From: Chrysemys picta bellii
Taxonomy: Eukaryota > Chordata > Testudines > Emydidae
Length of the DNA: 64,000 nt
Direction: 5' to 3'
NCBI RefSeq assembly: GCF_011386835.1
Contig: NC_088797.1
Coordinates: 94,126,264-94,190,263 of the forward strand
Shown: positions 10,775-21,311 of the stretch, one piece after another
How the letters are laid out: each line of letters starts with the position of its first letter
Position numbering within the stretch: the first letter of the stretch is position 1
The notes under the pieces: generated by a model
Told to the model about the DNA's origin: nothing
What the model saw: only the letters and a program-made list of their open reading frames with translations
Database searches by the model: none
Translations under genes and position numbers: made by a program

Positions 10775-13465
10775 TTTAAAGTGCTTATAAACAAATGCTA
10801 GAAGTCTAAATAATATGGGTGAACTATAGTGCCTTGTATTAAATGAGGATATTGATATAATAGGCATTACATAAACTTGGTGGAATGAGGATAATCAATA
10901 GGACACTAATACCAGGATACAAAATATATTGGCAGGACAGAAAGAGGTTGTGCTGGTGGGGGAGTGGCATTATATGTGAAAGAAAGCATAGAATCAAATG
11001 AAGTAAAAATAGGGAATGAACCAAACTACCATAGATTCTCTATGGATAGTAATTCCATGCTTTAATAAGAAGACTATAGCAGTAGGGATATCCTGACCAG
11101 GATGGTGATAGTGACTGTGAAATGCTCAAGGAGATTAGAAAGGCTATAAAAATAAACTCAATAATGGGGGATTTCAACTATCCCCATATTGACTGGGTAC
11201 ATGTCACCTCAGGACGGGATGTAGAGAGAGTCATTTAAGGTGTCAAACTGCTTCTTGAAGTAGCGAGTCCTGGAACCCACAAGAGCTGAGGCAATTCTTG
11301 ATTTAGGCCTAAGTGGAGCACAGGATATGGTCCAAGAAGTGACTATAGCTGGACTGCTTGGTAATAGTGACCATAATATAATTAAGTTTAACATCCCTGT
11401 GGAGGGGAAAACACTGTAGCATTTAATTTCAGAAAGGGGACTACACAAAAATGAGGATGCTAGTTAAACAGAAATTAAAAGATACAGTACCAAAAGTGAA
11501 ATCCCTGCAAGTTGCATGGAAAAATAAGAGGCTCAATAATCGAGGCTCAACTTAAATGAATACTCCAAATTAAAAAAACAGAGAACCAAAAAAGTGCCAC
11601 TGTGGCTAAACAACAAAGTAAAAGAAGCAGGGAGAGACAAAAAGGCATCCTTTAAAAAGTGTAAGTTAAATCGTAGTGAGGAAAATAGAAAGAAGCATAA
11701 ACTCTGGCAAATGAAGTGTAAAAATATAATTAGGAAGGCCAAAAAAGAATTTGAAGAACAGCTAGCCAAAGATTCAAAAAGTATTAGCAATTTTTTAAAG
11801 TATATCAAAAATAGGAAGCCTGCTAAACAACTAGTAGGGCCACTGGATGTTCAAGATGCTAAAGGAGCACTCCAGGACTATCAGGCCATTGCGGAGAAAC
11901 TAAATGAATTCTTTGCAGCGGTCTTCATGGCTGAGGATGTGAGGGAGAATCCCAAACCTGAGCCATTCTTTTTAGGTGACAGATCAGAGGAACTGTCCCA
12001 GATAGAGGTGTCATTAGAGGAGGTTTTGGAACAAATTGATAAACTAAACAGTAATAAGTCACCAGGACCAGATGGTTTTCTCCTAAGAGTTCTGAAAGAA
12101 CTCAAATGTGAAATTGCAGAACTACTAACTGTAGTTTGTAACCTATCCTTTAAGTCAGCTTCTGTGCCAAATGACTGGAGGATAGCTAATGTGATACCAA
12201 TTTTTAAAAAAGGCTCCAAAAGTGATCCTGGCAATTACAGACCGGTAAGCCTGACTTCAGTACCAGGCAAACTTGTTGAAACTATAGTAAAGAAGAAAAT
12301 TCAGACACTTAGATTAACATAATTTGTTGGGGAAGAGTCACCATGGTTTTTGTAAAGGGAAATCATGCCCCACCAATCTACTAGAATTCTTTGATGGGGT
12401 CAACAAGCATGTGGACAAGGGGAATCCAGTGGATATAGTATACTTAGATTTTCAGAAAGCCTTTGATAAGGCCCCTCACCAAAGGCTCTTAAGCAAAGTA
12501 AGCCCTCCTGGGATAAGAGGGAAGGTCCTCTCATGGATCAGTAACTGGTTAAAAGATAGGGAATAAAAAATCAGTTTTCAGAATGGAGAGAGGTAAATAG
12601 TGGTGTCCCCCAGGGGTCTGTACTGGGACCAGTCCTATTCAACATATTCATAAATGATCTGGAAAAAGGAGTAAACAGTGAGGTGGCAAAATTTGCAGAG
12701 GATACAAAACTACTCAAGATAGTTAAGTTCAAAACAGACTGTGAAGAGCGACAAAAGGATCTCTCAAAACTGGGTGACTGGGCAACAAAATGGCAGGTGA
12801 AATTCAATGTTGATAAATGCAAAGTAATGCATATTGGGAGATATAATCTGAACTATGCATATAAAATGGTGGGATCTAAATTAGGGTTACCACTCGAGAA
12901 AGATCTTGGAGTCATTATGGATAGTTTTCTGTGGATAGTTCGCTGTGCAGTGGCAGTCAAAAAAGCGAACTATGTTGGGAATCATTAAGAAAGGGATGGA
13001 AAATAAGACAGGAAATATATTGACTCTATATAAATACATGGTATGCCCACATCTTGAATATTGCATGCAGATGTGGTTGCCCCATCTCAAAAAAGATATC
13101 GGAACTGGAAAAGTTTCAGAAAGGGGCGACAAAAATGATTGGGGTGTGAGGCGAGATTAATAAGACTGACTTTTCAGCTTGGAAAAGAGTCAACTAAGAG
13201 GGTATATGATAGAGGTCTATAAAATCATGACTGGTGTGGAGAAAGTAAATAAGTGTTTACTTTTAACACAAAAACTAGGGGTCACAAAATGAAATTAATA
13301 GGCAACAGGTTTAAAACAAACAAAAGAGGAAGTATTTTTTCACACAATGCACAGTCAACCTGTTTGACTCCTTGCCAGAGGATGTTGTGAAGGCCAAGAC
13401 TATAACAGGGTTCAAAAAAGAACTAGGTGAGTTCATGGAGGATACGTCCATCAATGGCTATTAGC
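10775..13465 (+). pseudogene. LINE ORF2 (endonuclease and reverse transcriptase), broken
   Basis: The polyprotein nicks target DNA and reverse transcribes the LINE RNA. Endonuclease pieces: GGGVALYVKESI (about 10948-10990), MGDFNYPHIDW (about 11165-11197) and LLGNSDHNIIKFNIPV (about 11357-11405), the SDH box being intact. RT: a 242-residue open piece at 11594-12322 with NKSPGPDGF and NDWRIANVIPIFKKGSK; then 12324-12566 with DIVYLDFQKAFDKAPHQRLL; then 12683-12988 with KFAEDTKLLKIV and NVDKCKVMHIG. The catalytic box reads FAED instead of FADD, so one catalytic Asp is lost. The C-terminal domain follows to about 13460 in broken frames. Confidence 0.88.
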
Positions 13466-13597
13466 CAGGATGGGGAAGGATGGTGCCTCTGTTTGCCAGA
13501 AGCTGGGAATGGGTGACAGGGGATGGATCACTTGATGATTCCCTGTTCTGTTCATTCCCTCTGGGGCACTTGGCATTGGCCACTGTCAGAAGCCAAG

Positions 13598-16171
13598 TAC
13601 TTTTGCCAGTGTTTCCAGATGTTCACCGCAAAAGCAGGTGGAGAAAAGAGTATGCAAGAACCAACAGATCTGTGCTGGAATTTCTATATTTTTATTCAGA
13701 TTTTGTGCTTGATATTTGTTTTGCTGTCTTTATAATGTGAACTGCAGCCAGTTTAAAAGTAAATGCAAAGGTACTTCAGTTTCTCTACCTCTAAAGTGTA
13801 ATATTGAAATGTCTTTTCCCCAAGCTGTGCAGGGAAAATGAGCAAGAAAATAGTGGGACGGTGCCAGTGTGATACTTACATGAGAGCTATATCCATATCC
13901 AGTGTTTCCTTCCCTGTAAAATTAATCTTTCTAGCTACCAGATGTTAATGCTTTGTGTACAAACAACTTATGCCCCTTTAGTTTTTCTAAGCTATAGGGA
14001 TTGCACATCCATGTTCTCCACAATTCTTTTTCACATTAATTTTTGTTTAAAAAAAAATCTCTCCTTCCTCAGTCCCTCTGAGTCTTACTCCAAATATAAA
14101 TCTTTGTACAAATCAGCACATACTTCTATGTTGTCTGTGCTGTTGGGGGTGTTGCATGAGGAAGTTGAATATTTGCCATCACCTTGACTTTTCCAAAGAT
14201 TAGAATCTCTATTGCATATAGTCCATCTCCTTTATAGATTTCATTCTTATTCGTTAAAATTTTCAAAAGCACTTAAATCCCATTTTCTAGAGTAATATAT
14301 GCAATTAGCAGCCCAGATGTCACAAAGTCAATGGGACTTAAGTTACTTGCTGTCTAAGTCACTTTTCAAAATGCAAATCAGGCTTCAGTAAGTTTTTGGT
14401 ACTTTGGAAATTTTTACTCCTTTTGTGTACACACAAATTGCACAGATTTAACTAAAATCTGTTTTTAAATTGATTTTAATTAAGTTGCTGCCCTTAGTGG
14501 ATACTTCTCAACTGACTTACATCAGTCAGATTGATTATGCTTAACTTGGCAAATTACTGCAGACTACAATATTGCGTAGGCTAGCAATTAAATGGTATAT
14601 GGGTTTCTGAAATTTTTTAGGTAACTCAAGAAACAAACCACCAAGACCAACAACAACAAAAAAGTCTATGTGAACAAAGGAACCTTTCCTGTCTCATATG
14701 ACAATCCATTATCATCACCATAATACTATATATTGCAATGTGAAGAATTTCCTTGATTCCTGGCTATAACTGTCTAAAAATCCAGGCCTCATTGAAGATA
14801 TCAGTGCTAATTATTACACACACTGACAGTAGCATACAAGGCTTGGGCTCTAAATGGCTTGCAGCATCTGTTTTTAGAAGAAATGTCTTTACAGTTATCC
14901 CTCTGGGGAGCAATAACACTTTCCTCAGTGTTGAGAAGGACATGGGGGTGGCAGATAATATTATTCCTATGAATTCCATGCAGCAATTAGTGTGTCTTAT
15001 AATTTAGCTTAGTTGCAAAATAAAATAGGGACATTCACCATTGCAATTACACCAAGCAAACATGATTTTGTAAGCTTATAGGAGTGTCTGTCAGAAATTT
15101 TCTGGACAGGCCAACATCATTGCCTGAATTCCCATGGATGTTGCTTGTTTCTCAGAATGGAAAATGTTCTATTTTTGGCCTTGCCATTTTTTGGAAAAAA
15201 ATTAAAGCACAGCAAGAGTTTTTGTGTAGACTTTACTAGTGTACTTGGAGGACTGAGACAGGCCTAACAAATGTAACCATTCCAAACTGATACATGAGAG
15301 TTATTAAAGTTCTACTGCATATTCAAGGCTGAGAAAATAAATGCATTAATCAAGTGGGATGATCAAGGGAGCACTGGCATGAGGATTTGTAGTGGAGGCA
15401 GATTTGGGTGTGTGAGAAAATTCCTTTTTTGACCAGAAAAGATGAAAACAAATGGATAAATGCATGAGCATATGTCTCAAGACCTGAAGAATATACTATA
15501 AATCAAAGGAGAGCGTCATTCAGGAAAACAAGGAAGCCCCTAGTGAGCAAAGAAGCGATCAACCACCAAAATGACAAGCCCCGGGACTGATTTCAAGCTG
15601 TCAATCTGTTTAAATAGCCAGTTTCAGCCTGGAATCTGGCTCTCTGGGTTAGTAACCAGAGGGAGAGCACAATGTGGTAAACTTTAGTTATGTCCCATTA
15701 AGCTCATTTTTAACTAATAATGATTTGTTTAATATACACTGCTTAAAAAAACAAGAAGTCTGCCTTTTGCTGCCACATGGAAAATTAGGACAACAGCTCA
15801 GGGTACAATTAACCCAGTGAACTTTCACAACCATTTTGATCAAATACCCTATTAAACATGTATCTTCATTTGAGACACAGGGCTAGACCTTGACATCTAG
15901 TACAAATACAATTGTATCTTTGGAGTTTGGGCTGTAATATTTCCCTGTAAAGTGATTCACTCCAATTAATGTCAAGTCCCCAAGAAGGAAGGCTTAAAAA
16001 CTATGGTTAGGAAAACTGGAACTACTACCCTTCCCTTAAGCTAATGGTTGTTTTTTTTTTTAATTTGATTTTTTTTTTTTGGTGGATTTCTGTTCCTGAA
16101 AATGGTTCCAAGTTGATTATTTCACTAGGCAGCAAAGTGCTGGGAACACTTCTCTGCTCCTTCCTCCTGCA
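13598..16171. other. non-coding interval
   Basis: No gene recognised. It contains one palindromic repeat (14258-14372, listed separately) and T-rich runs at about 16050-16080. Short ORFs here have no family signature. Confidence 0.5.
14258..14372. repeat. imperfect palindromic repeat
   Basis: The left arm TTTCAAAAGCACTTAAATCC is complementary to text near 14328-14372 (ATGGGACTTAAGTTACTTGC, then AAGTCACTTTTCAAAAT), with part of the right arm doubled. The pattern is that of dispersed reptile hairpin repeats, probably a non-autonomous DNA transposon relic. Confidence 0.5.
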
Positions 16172-16302
16172 TAGGGTGACCAGATGTTCTGATGTTATAG
16201 GGACAGTCCCGATATTTGGGGCTTTTTCTTATATAGGCTCTTATTTCCCCCCCCCCCCCACCTCCTGTCCGAATTTCCCACACTTGCTGTCTGGTCAGCC
16301 TA
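16172..16302. mobile_element. miniature hAT-type element with 8-bp target duplication
   Basis: 131-bp element with inverted ends TAGGGTGACCAGA (16172-16184) and TCTGGTCAGCCTA (16290-16302), differing at one base. The flanks are an exact 8-bp duplication, CTCCTGCA, at 16164-16171 and 16303-16310. Eight-base duplications are typical of the hAT superfamily. The interior (GGGACAGTCCCGATATTTGG and a C homopolymer at 16247-16259) codes for nothing. This is a common reptile repeat that I recognise from memory. Confidence 0.85.
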
Positions 16303-16310
16303 CTCCTGCA

Positions 16311-16866
16311 CCTAAACTCACTTTAACTCTGCCCTTTCTCTCATCAGGAGACCACCGTCCCAGTCAACAATGAAGCAGCCAGGGACTGGGGTGGGAGTGT
16401 GAGACATTGAGATCCCTTCAGTGCCGCTCTTCAAAACTGTTAGAGTTGTCATAATCACAGTTCTGAGGCACTCTAGGTCAAATCCTGGCCCCATTTAAGT
16501 TAATGTCAAAGCTCCTATTGACTTCAGTGAACTAAGATTACACTGTCTAGAAGCTGAGGGTGAAAGCCTGGCTCTGTTGACATCAATGAGTTTGATAGTG
16601 ACAGGATTTCACTGTGAGCATCCAGCCATTGCAATATTGGCAGCCCAAGCAGCATAGGCAGCTAAAGACCAAAACTAGGAATCAAGTCTCAGACTCTGTA
16701 TGGCTGTAGAAAGGCCACCAGTCTGATTCCACTTATTTTATTTTTTAATCAAAAAGTGAGCATTAAAATCAAACCCAACAGTGAACAGATGGCTATTTCC
16801 TTGTAGAAAGCATTGCTGTTTTGTGTGTTGTCTCTGTCTTGTCCTTTAATGAATAGTAAAGGCTTG
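16311..16866. other. non-coding interval with palindromic repeats
   Basis: Between the miniature hAT element and the solo LTR. It holds two palindromic repeat copies (16481-16613) and otherwise nothing that I recognise. Confidence 0.5.
16481..16613. repeat. two neighbouring palindromic repeats
   Basis: Copy one, about 16481-16545: AATCCTGGCCCCATTTAAGT pairs imperfectly with ATTGACTTCAGTGAACTAAG. Copy two, about 16562-16613: AAGCCTGGCTCTGTTGACAT pairs with GATAGTGACAGGATTTCACT. The same family occurs at 37066 and 57202. Confidence 0.6.
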
Positions 16867-17958
16867 TGTGATGGGTTAGATGACAGAAAACACCTTGGGA
16901 ACTGCCAACTGATGTGCTGAGACTACCTCTGAGCCCGCTTTCCCTGGCAGCTTGGGTCTTCAGTGCCCTGCTTGGTTCGAGCCAGACACGCTAGCCTGCT
17001 ACAAACACAGACCCAGGTCTGAACAACATCCCTCAAAAGCTGCAGGCTAAACTGAAAACAACTTAAGAAGTGTTCCTGTCTCCAACACTCAGATACCCAG
17101 CTCCCACTGGGGTCCAAAACCCAAATAAATCAGTTTTACCCAGTATACAGGGTAAACTCATAAATTGTTCGCCCTCTATACCATTGATAGAGAGATATGC
17201 ACAGCTGTTTGCCCCCTCTCCACCGGTATTAATGCATACTCTGGGTTAATTAATAAGTAAAAAGTGATTGTATTAAATAAAGTAGGATTTAAGTGGTTCC
17301 AAGGAATAACAGACAGAACAAAGTGAATTACCAAGCAAAATAAAATAAAACACGCAAGTCTAAACCTAATACAGTAAGAAAGTGATTACAGATGAAATCT
17401 CACCCTCAGAAATGTTCCAGTAAGTTTCTTTTACAGACTAGCCACCTCCTAGTCTGGGTCCAGCACCTGTGGTTACTGTCCTTTGTTCCAGTTTCTTTCA
17501 GGTAGCCTTTCCACCCCCAGAGGATATCCCCCAGCTGTGGACCATGAGGAGTCACATGGGCAAGTCACATGTCCATGCATGACTCAGAACTTTTACAGGT
17601 AGCAGCCATTGTTCACGTGCTACCTTGAATGTTCCCAGGTAGACTCCTTATGTGGACCGGAGTCTTCCAAGGTTCCATTGTCCATTAAGTGTTTCTTGAT
17701 TGGGCACTTAACTTGCAAATTCATTTATTAAGAAGCTGACCAAATGCCTTACTAAGGCTACTTAATATCAAACAAGTACACAGCCAATATTCATAACTTT
17801 GAATACAAAAATGATACATGCATACAAATAGGATGAATATATTCAGTAGATCATAACCTTTACAAAGATATGTTACATGGCATATGTAACATAAAACATA
17901 TTCCAGTTATGTCATATATACATTCATAAGCATATTTCCATAAAGGTGCAATGTCACA
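16867..17958. mobile_element. solo LTR with 5-bp target duplication
   Basis: 1,092-bp sequence beginning TGTGATGGG and ending ATGTCACA (TG...CA, with short inverted TGTGA/TCACA tips). It is flanked by an exact 5-bp duplication, GCTTG, at 16862-16866 and 17959-17963. No gag or pol lies beside it, so it is a solo LTR left by recombination between two LTRs. Orientation is not settled: AATAAA-like signals occur on both strands. The family looks retroviral-like (ERV) or Gypsy-like; I recognise it as common in turtles. Confidence 0.8.
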
Positions 17959-17969
17959 GCTTGTATGAG

Positions 17970-18203
17970 TCTCAGAGCCTGAGGCAGTTAACTTGGGCCC
18001 ATGGGGCTATGGCTAAAAACAGTGATGTAGATGTTTGGGCTCATGCTCTGAGACCTTTCCCCCATGGCCAGGTTTCAGAGCCCTGGCTCCAGCCTGAGCC
18101 CAAACTAATATGCTGCTATTTTTAGCCTCGCAGCCCTGAGTCAATTGATGTAGGCTCTGAGACTCAGCGCTGAGGGTTTTTCTTTGCAGTGTAGACGTAC
18201 CTA
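17970..18203. mobile_element. non-autonomous DNA transposon relic
   Basis: Contains a central palindrome (TTTGGGCTCATGCTCTGAG against CTCCAGCCTGAGCCCAAACT) and a right end GCAGTGTAGACGTACC (about 18186-18201). This is the same type of end as the element at 55916-56084. The left inverted end is not recognisable. Confidence 0.5.
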
Positions 18204-18292
18204 AGAAGGCCTTGTTTGTTCAAGCAAAGAATACCACCTTAACTCAATCAATTTAAAAAAAAATTGATCCAGTTAAACTGGTGCACACTCTT

Positions 18293-18331
18293 AGGGCATA
18301 GCTACACTTGCAGATGTAGAGCGCTGTGAGT
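18293..18331 (+). repeat. Harbinger left terminal inverted repeat
   Basis: GGCATAGCTACACTTGCAGA then TGTAGAGCGC. It pairs with the right end over roughly 30 bases with a few mismatches. It is the expected binding and cleavage site of the transposase/Myb-like complex. Confidence 0.85.
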
Positions 18332-18662
18332 TAAACCCGCCTTCGGAGAGCACAGTAGGGAAAGCGCTGCAGTCTGTCCACACTGACAGCTTCAAGCGCA
18401 CTGGCATGGCCACATTTGCTGCACTGGCAGCAGCATTGGGAGCGGTGCATTGTGGGCAGCTATCCCACAGAGCACCTCTTCCCATTCTGGTGCTGTGGCT
18501 TGTAGGAAGAGCACGGGGAGTGCGGGGCATTCTGGGTCCTGTCACAACGCCCTGTGATGCATTGGTTTGCATCCTAGCAATCCCTCTGCTTCCGTCCAAT
18601 TGGCACCATCTTTCAACGTTTTTTTGTATTGCGCGCTCTGTCTTCCCTTTCGGTCTGCGGGA

Positions 18663-19897
18663 ATGGAGCCCGAACTGCTGAGGAATATGCTGACAAGTCT
18701 CGCCAGCAGGTCCCGTTTGGCAGTTGAGTTATTCCTTAAGATCCAAAGTGACAGTGAGGACTCCGAGGATGATATCAACTCGAGTAACACATATGACACG
18801 AGATTGCTTGTGGCATTCACAGACATGCTCACCACCGTGGAACGGCGCTTTTGGGCTCAGGAAACAAGCACTGAGTGGTGGGATCACATCGCCATGAAAG
18901 ACTGGGATGATGAACTTTCAGATGAGAAAAGCCACTTTTGTAGCTTTTGGAGTGTGTAACGAGTTCGCCCCCACTCTGTGGTGCAAGGACATAAGATTGA
19001 GAGCTGCCCTGCCGGTGGAGAAGTGGGTGGCTAGTGCAATCTGGAAGCTGGCAACTCCAGACAGCTACCAATCAGTCGCTAACCTGTTTGGAGTGGGAAA
19101 GTCGACCGTTGGAATCGTGTTGATGCAAGTTTGCAGGGCCATTAATCGCATCCTGCTCAGAAGAACCATGACTCTGGGTAACATGTATGACATTGTGGCT
19201 GGCTTTGCACAAATGGGTTTCCCTAACTGCGGAGGAGAGATAGATGGGATGCATATTCCAATTCTGGCACCAGCCCACCTTGCCTCCGAGTACGTTAATT
19301 GGAAGGGGTATTTCTTGATTGTTCTCCAAGAGCTTGTGGATCACCATGGTCATTTCATTGACATTAACACAGGCTGGCCCAGAAAGGTGCATGACACACA
19401 CATCTTTCGAAACACTGGCCTGTTCAGGAAGCTGCGAGCCAGGACTTTTTCCCCAGACCAGAAGATCACTGTATGGGAAGTCGAAATGCCCATTGTGATC
19501 CTTGGAGACCTTGCTTATCCTTTTAATGCCATGGCTCATGAAACCCTACACAGGGAGTCTTGACAGCAGCAAGTAGCAGTTCAACAACAGGCTGAGCCGG
19601 TGCAGAATGACTGTGGAGTGTGCTTTTGGCCGTTTAAAGGGCCGCTGGTGCTGTCTGTATGGGAAGCTGGACCTGGCTGATGACAGCATCCCCGCGGTTA
19701 TATCCGTGTGCTGTACCCTCCATAACATTTGTGAAGGGAAGGGTGAAAGATTCACTCAGGCACGGAATTTGGAGGTTCAACACCTGGAGGCTGAATTTGC
19801 ACAGCCAGAGAGCAGGGCTATTAGAGGGGTCCAGCGCGGGGCTGCAAGGATTAGGGATGCCTTGAGGGAGCAATTTGAGGCTGAAAGCCACCAGTAA
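18663..19897 (+). pseudogene. Harbinger DDE transposase (HARBI1-like), broken
   Basis: Cut-and-paste transposase of the DDE_Tnp_4 type, which excises and inserts the element. Start chosen at 18663 (MEPELLRNML). The N-terminal part reads to RRFWAQETSTEWWDHI, then shifts frame near 18915. The next open piece (18907-19563) holds a helix-turn-helix-like segment (ATPDSYQSVANLFGVGKSTV), the first catalytic Asp in NCGGEIDGMHIPI (about 19229-19265) and the second in ILGDLAYPF (about 19498-19525). A second frameshift follows near 19525, and a TAG stop interrupts the restored frame near 19569. The last piece (19607-19897) has the catalytic Glu in TVECAFGRLKGRW. All three acidic residues are therefore kept, in about 400 codons, the normal size, but two frameshifts and a stop inactivate it. 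Confidence 0.9.
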
Positions 19898-20030
19898 TGT
19901 CTGGTGCCCTGCACGGGAGTGAAGTTCATTGGTTCCAATATTAGTAGGAATCTGTGTTTGCTACGTATGATACACTGACTTGCAGTGCCTGTTGCTTTCC
20001 TGGGCTAAGGTGTCTTTTACTTTATGCAAT

Positions 20031-20036
20031 AATAAA
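20031..20036 (+). terminator. poly(A) signal of the Harbinger transposase gene
   Basis: AATAAA about 135 bases after the transposase stop, followed by an A-rich stretch. It faces the poly(A) signal of the opposite gene at 20065-20070. Confidence 0.7.
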
Positions 20037-20064
20037 GAATGTATTCAAAGCAAAAAAAAATCCA

Positions 20065-20070
20065 TTTATT
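20065..20070 (-). terminator. poly(A) signal of the Harbinger Myb-like gene
   Basis: Plus-strand TTTATT, that is AATAAA on the minus strand, about 65 bases past the minus-strand stop at 20134-20136. The two convergent genes end within about 40 bases of each other. Confidence 0.65.
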
Positions 20071-20865
20071 GAAAAGAAACACAACTGCTTGGGAAACAGA
20101 AAGGGCAAGGGGGTGAGGTGTGGAACGGTACAATCACAGATTTGCGTATGTCCTCTTATCATACTCAGCATTCCTGTTTGGAGTGCTGTGCAAGGAGTGC
20201 TGCACTTCAGGATGGCTATACTGCATAGTGATGGGGGTTGAGTGCAGTGGGTAAGGGTCATAGTTTTCAGGGCCGGGTGGTGAAGCTACAGGTATTGGAG
20301 GCAGCTGGTGGCAATAAGAACCCGGATGTTGGGGAAAGTGGGTTGGAGGTGACATGGGGGCACAAGGGAAAGAGTTTTGGGACAAGGGCTGCAGAAGGGT
20401 CGGGAGCACGGTAGTGCTCTGCCTGCATGGCTACGAGTGCTTGGATCGAATCTGCTTGGCGCTCCATGATGTTTATCAGCTGCTCTGTGCTTTGGTGCCA
20501 GCGATCCACATTCTGCTAGCGGACCCTCCTTTCACTCTCCCGCCACTCCTGCACTTTTTGATTTTCATTAAGGGACAGTGTGTCCTTTTTGCTTCTATGT
20601 GGCCTCTTCCTGATTCTTTGCAGCCTCTTGGCCGGTGATAACACAGATGGCTGAGATCTCAAGGTTGCATCTGTAAAGGCAAAATGCAACACTTAACAGA
20701 GGCAGCATTGTTCAGACCAGACAGAGCAATGATTCCCCCATACTTAAGGAGGGCAAGCACAGTCTACACAATAGCATAATTTGCCCATCCCAAAGTGAGC
20801 ACACATAACCCATGGGAGCTCCAAAATGGTGAATAAGCACAGGGTCAAGGGGGACTGATTCTTTC

Positions 20866-21243
20866 ATGGCTGTACTGTCCTCTGGGTTTCTGTGCCTTGG
20901 GGAGAGCCAACAGCTGCAGGGGTCCCCACATATTCCACAGGAGTTCGTCCTGGAAGATATCTCGCTGCTGAGGGTGACCTGGGAAGCAAGGGAGGGTCTT
21001 CTACTACAATGCGACTTCCGCCCTGGTTCATATGCAGCTTGCCTGTGTGCAGCAAAGGTCCCCCCGCCCCTCACGGCACAGTGGCGCGGACATGTTAGCC
21101 TGACTGGGGCAAGGACCACAGTGGCTCTCCCACGAAACCTGTGCAAGTGCATTGCCCAAGTTCTGGATGAGACCTTTGAAGAGATCACTGAGGCTGATTA
21201 CCGCGATGTGAGAGAGCACATCAATGCCCTATTCCGCATCTAG
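20866..21243 (+). CDS. uncharacterised 125-residue ORF inside the Harbinger intron, antisense
   Basis: I do not recognise this protein. It is an open frame on the plus strand wholly within the predicted minus-strand intron of the Myb-like gene. From the ATG at 20866 it reads a Gln/Pro-rich start, then an apparently ordered part: QEFVLEDISLLRVTWEAREG, LQCDFRPGSY, a Pro-rich loop, ALPRNLCKCIAQVLDETFEE and ITEADYRDVREHINALFRI at the C-terminus. The last 45 residues look like two amphipathic acidic helices. The stop at 21241-21243 is followed 62 bases on by AATAAA (21306-21311). It carries no stop although both canonical Harbinger genes are broken. It could be a third Harbinger gene, a 3' exon of a captured host gene, or chance; base composition alone does not decide. 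Confidence 0.45.
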   Translation: MAVLSSGFLCLGESQQLQGSPHIPQEFVLEDISLLRVTWEAREGLLLQCDFRPGSYAACLCAAKVPPPLTAQWRGHVSLTGARTTVALPRNLCKCIAQVLDETFEEITEADYRDVREHINALFRI

Positions 21244-21305
21244 GCATGCCTGCAGCCCTAAGCCTCCTCGCCTCAAGAGCCCACACCAAATAACTTCCTT
21301 CCCCA

Positions 21306-21311
21306 AATAAA
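21306..21311 (+). terminator. poly(A) signal after the intronic ORF
   Basis: AATAAA on the plus strand 62 bases after the stop of the 125-residue ORF and 5 bases before the minus-strand splice donor text. It supports a plus-strand transcript end here, but a six-base match alone is weak evidence. Confidence 0.4.

Larger units (their letters stand above)
9946..13597 (+). mobile_element. CR1/L2-like LINE, near full length, lacking the last 3' bases
   Basis: The 5' UTR (9946-10165) matches the 5' UTR of the LINE at 39555. It is followed by a decayed ORF1, then ORF2 with endonuclease, RT and C-terminal region. The 3' UTR text (TTAGCCAGGATGGGGAAGGA, then CTCTGGGGCACTTGGCATTG) matches the other copy up to about 13590. 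It stops before the final segment with the TTCTTATG tandem, which is present in the copy at 43316. Many stops and indels are present. Confidence 0.9.

Noticed and set aside
20712..21188. 158-residue minus-strand ORF in the Harbinger
   Set aside because: It overlaps the predicted intron of the minus-strand gene and mirrors the plus-strand ORF. It does not join in frame with either Myb-like exon, and its composition looks like a shadow.
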